The translations under genes and the position numbers were made by a program. From assembly GCA_049578545.1 (NCBI GenBank), contig JBAUMF010000072.1, positions 1-28,651 of the forward strand: DNA of 28,651 bases. Direction: 5' to 3'. This document shows, one piece after another, positions 8,220 to 14,946 of the stretch; position 1 is the first letter of the stretch, and each line of letters starts with the position of its first letter. The notes under the pieces were generated by a model. It saw only the letters and a list, made by a program, of their open reading frames with translations, had not been told where the DNA came from and made no database searches. Origin of the DNA: DASQBT01 sp049578545. Its GTDB lineage: Bacteria > Pseudomonadota > Gammaproteobacteria > Burkholderiales > Thiobacillaceae.

Positions 8220-8518
8220 GACGGGAGTGAGGTGGGCCACGCGAATCCATGCCATGTCGAGAAAGGTCCGCGACATGCCGAATGAAGCAGAACACGAATT
8301 TGCCCTCCCCGCTTCCACCACTGGCTGGCAGCCGTGGGCCTCGGGGGGAATAATTGTCCAGGCAACCCAGTTTCGCAGGCGACATGCCCAACCTCGGGAC
8401 AGCCCCTGGCCTTGCGTTCAATTTATTGGGTGGGCATTACAAGAATTTGTATTCCGGCTGAACGGTGCTTTCGGTACCAGTGCAGATCCCGCGTGATACG
8501 CTTTTAAATTCCACACCC
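8220..8518. other. gap without a gene
   Basis: 299 bp between convergent genes. No protein-like frame was found on either strand. A small dyad CATGTCG/CGACATG lies near 8251-8275. At its right end, CTACTC-GTCCCT-GAGTAG (about 8525-8542) overlaps the end of the ybjQ-like gene and could form a weak hairpin. Confidence 0.4.
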
Positions 8519-8878
8519 TCACTCTACTCGTCCCTGAGTAGTCGCCTTCTCCAGCACTACTGCCGTACCGTAGGCCACCACCTCATTCATTGCCTGGCCA
8601 CGGCCTGCAGCGAATTCACCGCTGTCGAATCGGGTCATGACAATTGCATTGGCACCCGCTGAGGCGGCCTGAGCGATCATATTCACCACAGCCGCATCGC
8701 GGTTAGCCGATACGAGTTTGGCATAGCCGCCCTGGTGCCCTCCGAACACCGCCCGAATACTTCCCAAGGCATTGCCTAGTACATTTCTGGATCGGACTGA
8801 GACGCCAAATACCGCGCCGATCACCTTCACGACTCTATAGCCAGGCACGTTCTCGGTGGTCACCACTAAAACCGACAT
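8519..8878 (-). CDS. ybjQ: YbjQ/UPF0145 family protein
   Basis: 119 residues. The start has AAAGGAG 7 nt upstream. The family pattern is clear: VTTENVPGYRVVKVIGAVFG, SVRSRNVLGNALGSIRAVFGG, AVVNMIAQAASAGANAIV, then TRFDSGEF and the end block MNEVVAYGTAVVLEK. YbjQ proteins form small, probably pentameric, cytoplasmic assemblies, sometimes called heavy-metal-binding, with no proven function. The gene lies 42 nt behind the frameshifted 8921-9128 gene in the same direction, so it could be the last gene of the island operon or an independent neighbour. Confidence 0.9.
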   Translation of the reverse strand: MSVLVVTTENVPGYRVVKVIGAVFGVSVRSRNVLGNALGSIRAVFGGHQGGYAKLVSANRDAAVVNMIAQAASAGANAIVMTRFDSGEFAAGRGQAMNEVVAYGTAVVLEKATTQGRVE

Positions 8879-8920
8879 ATGGCCGCTCCTTTATCAAATA
8901 CCATCCGCTCATGTTCTCGG

Positions 8921-9128
8921 TCACTTGCTAATCGGGCTCCATCGCTGCATTTTGATTGGGGTATAGGCCTCATCGCATGTCAGAACCACGGAGATGTGGT
9001 AATCGTCGCTCATGTGTGCCTATATGCAGTTGGTCTAGCTCACACCAGGTGCCATCTGGCCATTCTGCGATGAGCCATTTCTCCTCGGTACGGGGAATCT
9101 TAGTTCGACTCGCGTGCGTTGTTTTCAT
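8921..9128 (-). pseudogene. small conserved-type protein gene with +1 frameshift
   Basis: ATG at 9128 opens MKTTHASRTKIPRTEEK and continues into EKWLIAEWPDGTWCELDQL, a pattern typical of small proteins containing W(L/I)xxEWPDGTxC. Unshifted, the frame ends at 8970 with an implausible tail. One extra base near 9012-9018 would connect it to MSDDYHISVVLTCDEAYTP ... QRWSPISK ending at 8921, which reads naturally after the first half. It overlaps the end of the upstream frameshifted gene. The product is unknown. A sequence error, a real inactivating mutation or recoding are all possible; the first two are more likely. Confidence 0.6.
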
Positions 9129-9445
9129 CCGGTTCTGCAATATCAACCTTGTGGTTATTCCACAGCCACAACCTCATCGCCAGGTTGGCGATATCGACTT
9201 CCTGATCCCTGGCAAAGGGTAAGCGTCGTGCGGAAAAGTGCCCGCCCCTCAAAGCCCAACACCAGATCGACTGCCGCAGGCTCTCGCGCGTTACCCGACA
9301 AACGCCGGACTTCCAGAAAGAACCGATGGAAGGTTGACCGTGCATGCCCGTTGCGCCATGCTTCGCTGACCAAGTGTTCGGCAGCCCCACACAACATGGC
9401 CCATTCCTCCCGAGAGGGGTCCGGGCAAGGCACGTCTTGCATCAT
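9100..9445 (-). pseudogene. unknown gene behind ssb, +1 frameshift
   Basis: The start ATG at 9445 overlaps the ssb stop as ATGA, as expected for an operon gene. The first 76 residues (PSREEWAMLCGAAEHLVSEA, NGHARSTFHRFFLEVRRLS, AVDLVLGFEGRALFRTTLT) look like real protein. Unshifted, the frame runs to 9155 with a poor tail. Dropping one C from the CCC run at 9217-9219 (GGG on the plus strand) gives TFARDQEVDIANLAMRLWLW then NNHKVDIAEPDENNARESN and a stop at 9100. The restored protein has about 114 residues and no recognised domain. Confidence 0.6.
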
Positions 9446-9798
9446 GAATGCGTTCTGAACTGTTCGCGCTTCTCCTTGCCGGGCGCGCCGAAGGAGAAAT
9501 CCTCGACGATGAAGTTGTAGCCGTACACGACCTCGCCGTCTTTCTCGTACTGGTTATTCTCAATCCGGTAGTCGACGATCAACTGGTCCCCTTTCAAGGC
9601 GTGTTTGGCAATCGCCTCGGCCTTGGCACGAAACGCGGTGAACTGGAGAGAGACGTCGCGTTCCTTGGCCTCGCCAGACTCCTTATCCTTCCCGGCATAT
9701 TCATTGGCGATCAAGGTGAACTTGGTGACCGCGCGCTCACCATTGCCGGTTAGCGTTGCGGTCTTCGCCAGATTTCCAACAAAAATATTCTTCTGCAT
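9442..9798 (-). CDS. ssb: single-stranded DNA-binding protein, ICE/plasmid type
   Basis: 118 residues from ATG 9798, which has AAGGAG 6 nt upstream; longer in-frame readings to 9909 are not supported. The OB-fold blocks are present: MQKNIFVGNLAKTATLTGNG, AVTKFTLIANEYAGKDKESG, DVSLQFTAFRAKAEAIAKH and KGDQLIVDYRIENNQYEKDG. The protein ends KEKREQFRTHS, lacking the acidic DDDIPF-like tip that recruits partner proteins in chromosomal SSB. It protects single-stranded DNA during replication or transfer of the element. It follows the DUF3158 gene after 137 bp and overlaps the next gene by 4 nt. Confidence 0.93.
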   Translation of the reverse strand: MQKNIFVGNLAKTATLTGNGERAVTKFTLIANEYAGKDKESGEAKERDVSLQFTAFRAKAEAIAKHALKGDQLIVDYRIENNQYEKDGEVVYGYNFIVEDFSFGAPGKEKREQFRTHS

Positions 9799-9935
9799 TT
9801 GATGCTCCTTAAAATCATTAATAAGTTGAAAAATCCTGATGCACACCTGTCTCTTCAAGTCTAAATTTCTGCCCTGACAAAAAAGGATCAAGGCCGTGCT
9901 ACCCCTCAATCGATAAAAATAGCCCCTACCCTACC

Positions 9936-10355
9936 CTACCCATCCTCCGCCTCACGAATCGCTCTCAGCGTTTCCATAAACATTTCAGCACCCCTCCAGT
10001 TCGCATGCGCTGCGACCTGATTGGCATTGAGCCACATGGCCCTGAGTTGGGTATCCCTGTACCACGACGCCATGCTGGCCGGCATCAATTGCAACAGAGC
10101 TTGGATGGTCGGCCAGTTGACATGCCTGCCATCCCTCATTCGCCAGCGCAGGCTCTTGCGCTGCTGACGGGTTACCGAGGCCACCTCCAGATAAAACTGG
10201 TGCCCCCTGATTGCCGTTGTCTCACGCTTCAGTTGACGCATTGCCTCATGCACCTCCTGGAGTTGTCGTGTGGCGGCCCGTAACCAGTTGCGTGCGAGGG
10301 CCTCATCGCCCTTACCTTTAAAACCCTTTAGGTCAACGATTTGATTGACAATCAA
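9936..10355 (-). CDS. DUF3158-family ICE protein
   Basis: 139 residues, rich in Arg and Gln, mostly helical (ALARNWLRAATRQLQEVHEA; YLEVASVTRQQRKSLRWRM; NWPTIQALLQLMP; NANQVAAHANWRGAEMF). Position between the PFL_4669-family gene and ssb is the conserved place of DUF3158 proteins in PFGI-1-like elements, and the sequence fits. The start is TTG at 10355, chosen because it overlaps the upstream stop as TTGA with GAGGGG just ahead, the same coupled arrangement as its neighbours. The molecular role is unknown; DNA binding is suggested only by charge and context. Confidence 0.8.
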   Translation of the reverse strand: MIVNQIVDLKGFKGKGDEALARNWLRAATRQLQEVHEAMRQLKRETTAIRGHQFYLEVASVTRQQRKSLRWRMRDGRHVNWPTIQALLQLMPASMASWYRDTQLRAMWLNANQVAAHANWRGAEMFMETLRAIREAEDG

Positions 10356-11398
10356 ATCAGCCCCTCTTCATCGCCTGGCGTAGGTTCCGGTTCGGGTGCC
10401 AGGGCAACCTCCTGCAGCAACCGGATTTCCTGCGGAGTTAGCGATACCCACCGTTTGGAATGACGCGGCACCAGTGCGCCGGTGAAAATCTCTCTGGGCA
10501 CCTCACCGAAGATTCCCACCACCGCACGAACCCGCTTTAAGGCTTCCGCGGTTGCGCCCGGCAAGAAATCCGAGCGTGATAACGGCCGCAGTTCCTCACG
10601 CATCAGATAGCGCTCGAAGCGCGTGGGTGTCTCGAAGATGGACCGATACAGGCGGGTGATCTCACGCACGGTTTGCCGGCCTTCGTCGTCACTCATCAAA
10701 TCCTTACGTACCAGCGTCTTGGCCAGTCGCACGAAATGGTCGTAGGTGATGATGTGCTCGGCGACCGTATAGCCATACGGTGACTTGAACCCCAACTCCA
10801 CTTCCTTGGGCACCCGGTTGCGCAACACCGAGATATTCAGGCCACGTTTGCGCATTTCGTCGAGTTTCGCCTCACAGTCACGGCAGAGCGTGTCGAGCTT
10901 TTTTCTGGCGTCATCCAGACGGCTGGTCATATCGATCAGCGCCCAGTCCGCATAGGGGTTATCGTTGCCGGACAAATACCAGACCGCACGCAAGGAGGCG
11001 GCAACCCGCCTCCCCCCGATGATGGGTTGCAATAGGCGATCCGGGTCCCGTCCCCGGCCAAGGAAGAGCCGGTAGGCTTCCTTGGTATGAATCATCATGG
11101 TGTCCTGACCTTCATCCACCAGACCGCCCATGTCACTGACCCCCCGGGCTTCGCGGTCATTCACCAGGCGGTCGGCTCCCTGGCGCACTTCATAGACCGT
11201 CCGCATCTGGCGCAGCTGCTCTTCCCGCTGTTTCAGCTCGACGAATCGCGGCCAACGCAGATCCGTCTCATCCGGGTTTTCTGCGGCGAGCAGGTCTTTC
11301 AGCGCTTCGCGCTCCCCTTCGATGTCATAGCTATCCTCGAAAGGGGAAGTGGATGAAGTGGGATACAACGGTGTGTTCCCTTTGTTTTGTGTGCCCAT
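10352..11398 (-). CDS. PFL_4669-family integrating conjugative element protein
   Basis: 348 residues. The conserved core begins MIHTKEAYRLFLGR (102-115) and IIGGRRVAASLRAVWYLSG (126-144), followed by NPYADWALIDM and a helical DDARKKLDTLCRD stretch; these are hallmarks of the family named after Pseudomonas fluorescens PFL_4669 (TIGR03761). The first 100 residues are polar, and the C-terminus is acidic and Pro-rich (PEPEPTPGDEEG). The family is found in the replication/maintenance block of ICEs but has no proven biochemical role. It is separated from the antirepressor gene by 138 bp that carry a dyad site, and it overlaps the DUF3158 gene. Confidence 0.85.
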   Translation of the reverse strand: MGTQNKGNTPLYPTSSTSPFEDSYDIEGEREALKDLLAAENPDETDLRWPRFVELKQREEQLRQMRTVYEVRQGADRLVNDREARGVSDMGGLVDEGQDTMMIHTKEAYRLFLGRGRDPDRLLQPIIGGRRVAASLRAVWYLSGNDNPYADWALIDMTSRLDDARKKLDTLCRDCEAKLDEMRKRGLNISVLRNRVPKEVELGFKSPYGYTVAEHIITYDHFVRLAKTLVRKDLMSDDEGRQTVREITRLYRSIFETPTRFERYLMREELRPLSRSDFLPGATAEALKRVRAVVGIFGEVPREIFTGALVPRHSKRWVSLTPQEIRLLQEVALAPEPEPTPGDEEGLI

Positions 11399-11479
11399 GC
11401 TTAGGTTTCCTTATTTCCGGTCAATTATATGGAGTCGGTCATTCACTTCCTGCTGCGCCACCATCCGGTTTCTTGGGGT

Positions 11480-11497
11480 GTTCCACTGGCGAACACC
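11480..11497. promoter_or_regulatory. 18-bp dyad site, copy 1 (upstream of PFL_4669-family gene)
   Basis: GTTCCACTGGCGAACACC is the exact reverse complement of 12372-12389. With three flanking bases it forms a perfect dyad GGTGTTC-N7-GAACACC (11477-11497). It lies about 80-100 nt upstream of the ATG at 11398 and just after the antirepressor stop, where a promoter for the downstream genes would sit. Likely an operator; the binding protein is unknown. Confidence 0.6.
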
Positions 11498-11536
11498 TCT
11501 CCCTTCCTGTTGCGCCATCCTTAAACCCACCCTGCC

Positions 11537-12331
11537 TCAGTGCAAGGTCACCAGCCCCAGCTCAACTAACGCCAGCCCGGGCCGCATATCGTCCGTCTCC
11601 GGGAAGGCCGCGATCAGCTTGTGCAACTCAGGGGCGTTGAGTCTGAACCGGGTGGGCTCCTGCTCCATCTCCAACAGCCCCTGTTGCACCAGTGCTCGGG
11701 TCTGCCGGTGGATGGTCGAGGTACCGACCGCATGGTCCATGCCCCGGCTCAGATCGCGAAAGCTGATCGTGACCCAGTCCTGTAGCGAACCCAGCCGGGC
11801 CAGATGCCAGACCACCGCCGCCGGCCCCAACTGTTTGCCCAGGGCGTAATACAGTCGGGCAAAGAAGGCTGGGGTCAGGGCGAATTCATCGTCCTGCTTC
11901 GCTGGCGCAGGCAATGTACTGTCGCCCGCCCGGTACCGGCCGGTGCGCCGGATCGAGGGCAGCACCTCGGACGTTACCCAGCGCTTGAAGCGCTTCGCCT
12001 TCGGCTTGCCGCTGCCAAAGATCAGGGCGTACAGGCCGGACTCGTTGACGAAATTTCTATTCGGATTCCCACGTTTACCGTCCGGATTCCGGACGGAATT
12101 CCGATCCTCTTCGTCCACATGGTCTACCAGGGCTTGCCTTGGATTCAGAAAGCCTAAAGCCTCGCATACGTCCTCAGCATTGAACCAGGGCATCTCGCCC
12201 TCCATGACCATCCTCACCGGCTCGCCCTCAAATCCGAACTGCATCAGCCCAGCAAGGGCGTCGCCCTTCGATGCGGTATGACCGTCGGGTTTCGATACAC
12301 CCTTTGGCGGTTTCACTTTCTTCGCGCTCAT
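11537..12331 (-). CDS. BRO-N domain antirepressor-like protein
   Basis: 264 residues. Residues about 34-133 form a BRO-N domain: PVRMVMEGEMPWFNAEDVCE, ALGFLNPRQALVDHVDEED, NESGLYALIFGSGKPKAKRF and KRWVTSEVLPSIRRTGRY. The C-terminal half (about 150-264) looks like a winged helix (FRDLSRGMDHAVGTSTIHRQ ... LVQQGLLEM). BRO-N proteins are phage antirepressors or DNA-binding regulators. Between STY4528 and PFL_4669 genes this one probably controls the replication block. The two 18-bp inverted sites at 11480 and 12372 flank the gene precisely, making it the first candidate to bind them. Confidence 0.85.
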   Translation of the reverse strand: MSAKKVKPPKGVSKPDGHTASKGDALAGLMQFGFEGEPVRMVMEGEMPWFNAEDVCEALGFLNPRQALVDHVDEEDRNSVRNPDGKRGNPNRNFVNESGLYALIFGSGKPKAKRFKRWVTSEVLPSIRRTGRYRAGDSTLPAPAKQDDEFALTPAFFARLYYALGKQLGPAAVVWHLARLGSLQDWVTISFRDLSRGMDHAVGTSTIHRQTRALVQQGLLEMEQEPTRFRLNAPELHKLIAAFPETDDMRPGLALVELGLVTLH

Positions 12332-12357
12332 TTGGCTAACCTCATCTCTAACCTCAT
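12328..12357 (-). other. possible leader minicistron with duplicated ribosome site
   Basis: The 12-bp unit CTAACCTCATCT is tandemly repeated (12336-12347, 12348-12359). On the minus strand each unit supplies an AUGAGG; together they give a nine-codon frame MRLEMRLAK whose TGA overlaps the antirepressor ATG (ATGA). The repeat also duplicates the GAGG that serves as ribosome site. It may only be the ribosome-binding region, but a coupled leader would fit the style of this operon. Confidence 0.3.
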
Positions 12358-12371
12358 CTCTGTCGTTACAT

Positions 12372-12389
12372 GGTGTTCGCCAGTGGAAC
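12372..12389. promoter_or_regulatory. 18-bp dyad site, copy 2 (upstream of antirepressor gene)
   Basis: GGTGTTCGCCAGTGGAAC, exact inverse of 11480-11497, lies 41-58 nt upstream of the antirepressor start. Here the dyad is less complete (GGTGTTC-N7-GAACtat). Identity stops sharply outside the 18 bp. Confidence 0.6.
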
Positions 12390-12390
12390 T

Positions 12391-12414
12391 ATGAATAATC
12401 AAAGGGTTATTCAT
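12391..12414. promoter_or_regulatory. AT-rich inverted repeat in STY4528/antirepressor gap
   Basis: ATGAATAA-TCAAAGGG-TTATTCAT: perfect 8-bp arms, 8-nt loop, immediately after the STY4528-type stop on the minus strand and beside dyad copy 2. No T-run follows, so it is more likely an operator or weak RNA hairpin than an intrinsic terminator. Confidence 0.4.
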
Positions 12415-12417
12415 CGC

Positions 12418-13899
12418 TCACCCCAGCCGTAGTCCCCGTGTCCCGAGCAAAGCCCTAATCCGGCTCAGGTTCTGCTCGATCACGGCCCGATTTGCCGGAA
12501 CGTCTTCCGCCCTCTGTTCGAGTGACGCGGCTCCCAGTTGCCGGACTTCACGTTCCGAGGCGATTTGCAAGCCCACCGTCGGACAGAACTGCCCCAGGCG
12601 GGCGCATCGAACAATACCGTTCAGGTAACCCAGCCGATTGAGGACGGGTTTGCCTAACCGGGTTTTCTGGCGCAGTTGACCCACCCATTCATCCAGCACC
12701 GCCTGGCGCAGCTCTTCCCTGGCAAAGCTCAGAAACTTGAGGGCGCTTTGCTGTTCCTGCTCCTGCAGGTTCAGATCACTTGGGAAGATCAAGCTTGGAG
12801 AACCACTTGGCCCAGGGTTGTCCTGTAGACTTTCAGAACTCAAACCACCACTACCCGCCTCATCGTGTTGATGACCCGAGTCTGCTGCCTTGGGTATGGG
12901 TAGTTGTTGTGTAAAAGAATCTGTGTTGTTTATACGCGCGCGCGAGGGCGGGCTGGAACCCGCTCCAGCACTGGGTTTCAGGGCAATTCCCGGAATGCTG
13001 GTTTCCCGCCGACTGGGAGGCGGGTTTGCAGCCGGCCGGGCGGTAGGATCCCAGCTTTCCAGAAGGTGGTTTTCCAGAACTCCAGTCGGAGGGTTTCCAG
13101 CATTCCAGAATGGCGCTTCTGCGCACTCTGGAATGGCGCTTTGGTGCGGTCTGGCGCCTTTACTTGCTTGCAGGACGATTTCATAGACACGTCCTGGGTT
13201 CAGACGGGTCAATTTACGCGGCGTCACCCGGCGTTCGCTCTGTTCCTCGATCAACCCCAGCTCAATCAATAGCCGACGGGCACGCTGCGCTTCATAGCGT
13301 CCCAACCCCAGCCGGTTACGGGTTCCCAGAACCGGCAGGGCCAGCCATTCCTGACCCGTTTGGGCCTGCAAGGCCAGGCGATGGGCGTGGATCACTTTGG
13401 AGAGATACAGGGCAGGCAGTACCCCGCCTACCGCATGCGCCAGTTTTCGGTAGAGGATGACCCGTGCGCCCAACATGCCGCGCACGGCAGGCGTATCGCT
13501 CCAGTCCCAATGCTCGAATGGAAGATCGAATCGAGCGGAGAGCAGTCGGCCAAGTTGGTCCAGATTGACCCGGAAGAAGAGCTTGGGCGGTGCGCCCCTG
13601 CGTTTCTCTTCCAGCACACCCAGCTTCTTCAATCGTTCGCGGGCGCTTTCCTGCTCCCAGCGTGACAGGCCGGTTTCCAGAAACCACTCCTCCCGTGTCT
13701 TCCAGAACCAGCCCTCGCGCCCCGGATTCTGCCGCAGGTACCCACTGGTCCAACTCAAGGCCTGCGAGAGCAGGATGGCCGATTTGATGTTGCCGCAGAC
13801 CTCAGCGACGCGGGGGTAATACACCACGTAGTCGCCATGCAGCAGCCCCATCATGGCGTCGGTGTGCTGGCGGGAGGTCAGGGCCGGGGAAGGCGTCAT
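12418..13899 (-). CDS. STY4528-type island replication protein
   Basis: 493 residues. Residues about 25-120 form a winged-helix domain (YPRVAEVCGNIKSAILLSQA, EGWFWKTREEWFLETGLSRW, RLKKLGVLEEKRRGAPP). A second helical/winged region spans about 155-245 (LPALYLSKVIHAHRLALQAQ ... RLLIELGLIEEQ). A long disordered Pro/Ser linker (about 255-375) follows, then a helical C-terminus (LRQAVLDEWVGQLRQKTRLG). The order in the operon and two-part layout match the STY4528 family of pathogenicity-island replication proteins, thought to act with SSB in replicating the excised element. The linker DNA carries repeated TTCCAGAA units. The ATG begins 1 nt after the upstream stop. Confidence 0.8.
   Translation of the reverse strand: MTPSPALTSRQHTDAMMGLLHGDYVVYYPRVAEVCGNIKSAILLSQALSWTSGYLRQNPGREGWFWKTREEWFLETGLSRWEQESARERLKKLGVLEEKRRGAPPKLFFRVNLDQLGRLLSARFDLPFEHWDWSDTPAVRGMLGARVILYRKLAHAVGGVLPALYLSKVIHAHRLALQAQTGQEWLALPVLGTRNRLGLGRYEAQRARRLLIELGLIEEQSERRVTPRKLTRLNPGRVYEIVLQASKGARPHQSAIPECAEAPFWNAGNPPTGVLENHLLESWDPTARPAANPPPSRRETSIPGIALKPSAGAGSSPPSRARINNTDSFTQQLPIPKAADSGHQHDEAGSGGLSSESLQDNPGPSGSPSLIFPSDLNLQEQEQQSALKFLSFAREELRQAVLDEWVGQLRQKTRLGKPVLNRLGYLNGIVRCARLGQFCPTVGLQIASEREVRQLGAASLEQRAEDVPANRAVIEQNLSRIRALLGTRGLRLG
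13057..13141. repeat. cluster of TTCCAGAA repeats inside the replication gene
   Basis: TTCCAGAA occurs at 13057, 13072 and 13103 (plus-strand), a partial TTTCCAG at 13094, and an inverted TCTGGAAT at 13127-13134 that pairs with ATTCCAGA at 13102-13109. GAATGGCGCTT is also repeated at 13108 and 13131. Spacings of 15 and 31 bp put the copies in different codon phases, so the repetition is not simply a repeated peptide. It could be an iteron-like origin or just low-complexity linker DNA. Confidence 0.4.
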
Positions 13900-13900
13900 A

Positions 13901-14392
13901 TCATGCAGCGGGCAGGATTTCAGCCCAGTTGGCTTGCGCCTGGCGATTCATCAGTTCATTCAGACGGGTAAAGTCCACCCGGCACAGCAGAATGGGCGGT
14001 GCGCCAACGCGCTTTTCTTCTAACAGCCCCAGCTCGCGCAAACGCTGGCGCGAACTCTCCAGTTCGCGGCGCGAAAGTCCAGTCTCAATGCTCCAGTCTT
14101 CCTGGCGCTTGTGGAACCACCCATCAAAGCCAGGGTATTCATCGTTTAACCGATCGCTTGTATAGCATGCATAGGACAGCATGAGCGCGGCGGTCACGCT
14201 GCCGGTGAACTCCACGTAGGTCGGATAGAAAGTAATGGGTTCACGGAACACCTCCAACATCAGGGCGTGGTTCATGTTGAAGTGCGCAGGAGCCGATTGC
14301 CTGACCGGGTCGGCTGTTCCTGAGCCCTGATGCGCCGCCGCCTTGACGGCCTCGCGCAACCCGGGTGAGCTATCAGGCTTTGGCCGACTCAT
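13901..14392 (-). CDS. winged-helix protein paralogous to the STY4528-type N-terminus
   Basis: 163 residues. After a polar N-terminus of about 40 residues, the rest aligns with the first domain of the following gene: FYPTYVEFTGSVTAALMLSY, GFDGWFHKRQEDWSIETGLS, RRELESSRQRLRELGLLEEK, RVGAPPILLCRVDFTRLNEL. Shared positions include EGWF/DGWF, ETGLSR, ES-R-RL, LG-LEEKR and GAPP. It probably binds DNA, either at the same origin or as a regulator or modulator of its larger paralogue. Its ATG overlaps the DUF2857 stop (TGATG), and its own stop lies 1 nt before the next ATG. Confidence 0.75.
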   Translation of the reverse strand: MSRPKPDSSPGLREAVKAAAHQGSGTADPVRQSAPAHFNMNHALMLEVFREPITFYPTYVEFTGSVTAALMLSYACYTSDRLNDEYPGFDGWFHKRQEDWSIETGLSRRELESSRQRLRELGLLEEKRVGAPPILLCRVDFTRLNELMNRQAQANWAEILPAA

Positions 14393-14946
14393 CAGGCCTC
14401 CTCGAATTCATTGACCACGGCATGCAAGGCGGCAAAGGTGTAGTCGCTAAATTGCCGATGCAGTTGGTAATACCGGTCTATCTTTGATGATTGGGCGCTG
14501 GCCGATTCATGCCATGCCTGATGGATGACATCGCGGGTTCGATGGTCTGGCAACCGGGGGCGCCCGCGTGGCTTGACCATGCCCAATGCCACGCGTGCAT
14601 GGTCTTGCTCCCGTTGGCTCATGCGGAACAGCTCATACATCATCGCGGGAGAGGCGTGATGGGTCATGAAGTATTCCTGCTTCTCGAAGCGGATCTTGTG
14701 TTGGCCCATCTGCGCCAGACATCGATTGAGCGATGCCACATCGACGTGGACATACAGGCGCAGGGCTTTGGTTTTGGAGAGCCGCAGCAGGTCGGACGAA
14801 GACATGCCGTGCAGCGTATCGAGAGGGTCGGTGACAATGCAGGCTTTGATCAGCTCGTCAAATGCCCGCTTCTCAATCTTGCTCACCAAGAACGTCAGGA
14901 GCATCAGTTTGAGGCTATCGTCCTCGACCAGAAGCAGCCCGGTCAT
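14392..14946 (-). CDS. DUF2857-family ICE protein
   Basis: 184 residues from ATG 14946, which overlaps the parB stop as ATGA; a start at 14973 is possible but deeper in parB. Features: a helical N-terminus (LKLMLLTFLVSKIEKRAFDE), LHGMSSSDLLRLSK, a middle segment around HKIRFEKQEYFMTHHASPAMM and a basic MVKPRGRPRLPDHRTRDVIH stretch. The position between parB and the STY4528-type genes and the overall character match DUF2857 proteins of PFGI-1/SPI-7-like elements. The function is unknown. HASPAMMYELFRMS followed by GxPRGRPR suggests a FlhC-like or HTH regulator, but this is a weak guess. Confidence 0.7.
   Translation of the reverse strand: MTGLLLVEDDSLKLMLLTFLVSKIEKRAFDELIKACIVTDPLDTLHGMSSSDLLRLSKTKALRLYVHVDVASLNRCLAQMGQHKIRFEKQEYFMTHHASPAMMYELFRMSQREQDHARVALGMVKPRGRPRLPDHRTRDVIHQAWHESASAQSSKIDRYYQLHRQFSDYTFAALHAVVNEFEEA

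Noticed and set aside
8921..9445. Programmed +1 frameshifting as the explanation for the two broken genes
   Set aside because: No typical slippery stop-codon context or stimulatory structure is visible, and nearby genes are also decayed; mutation or sequence error is simpler.
12932..12948. Alternating CG run (ACGCGCGCGCGAG) as a Z-DNA or regulatory site
   Set aside because: Short and inside the Arg/Pro/Ser-coding linker of the STY4528-type gene; explained by codon use.
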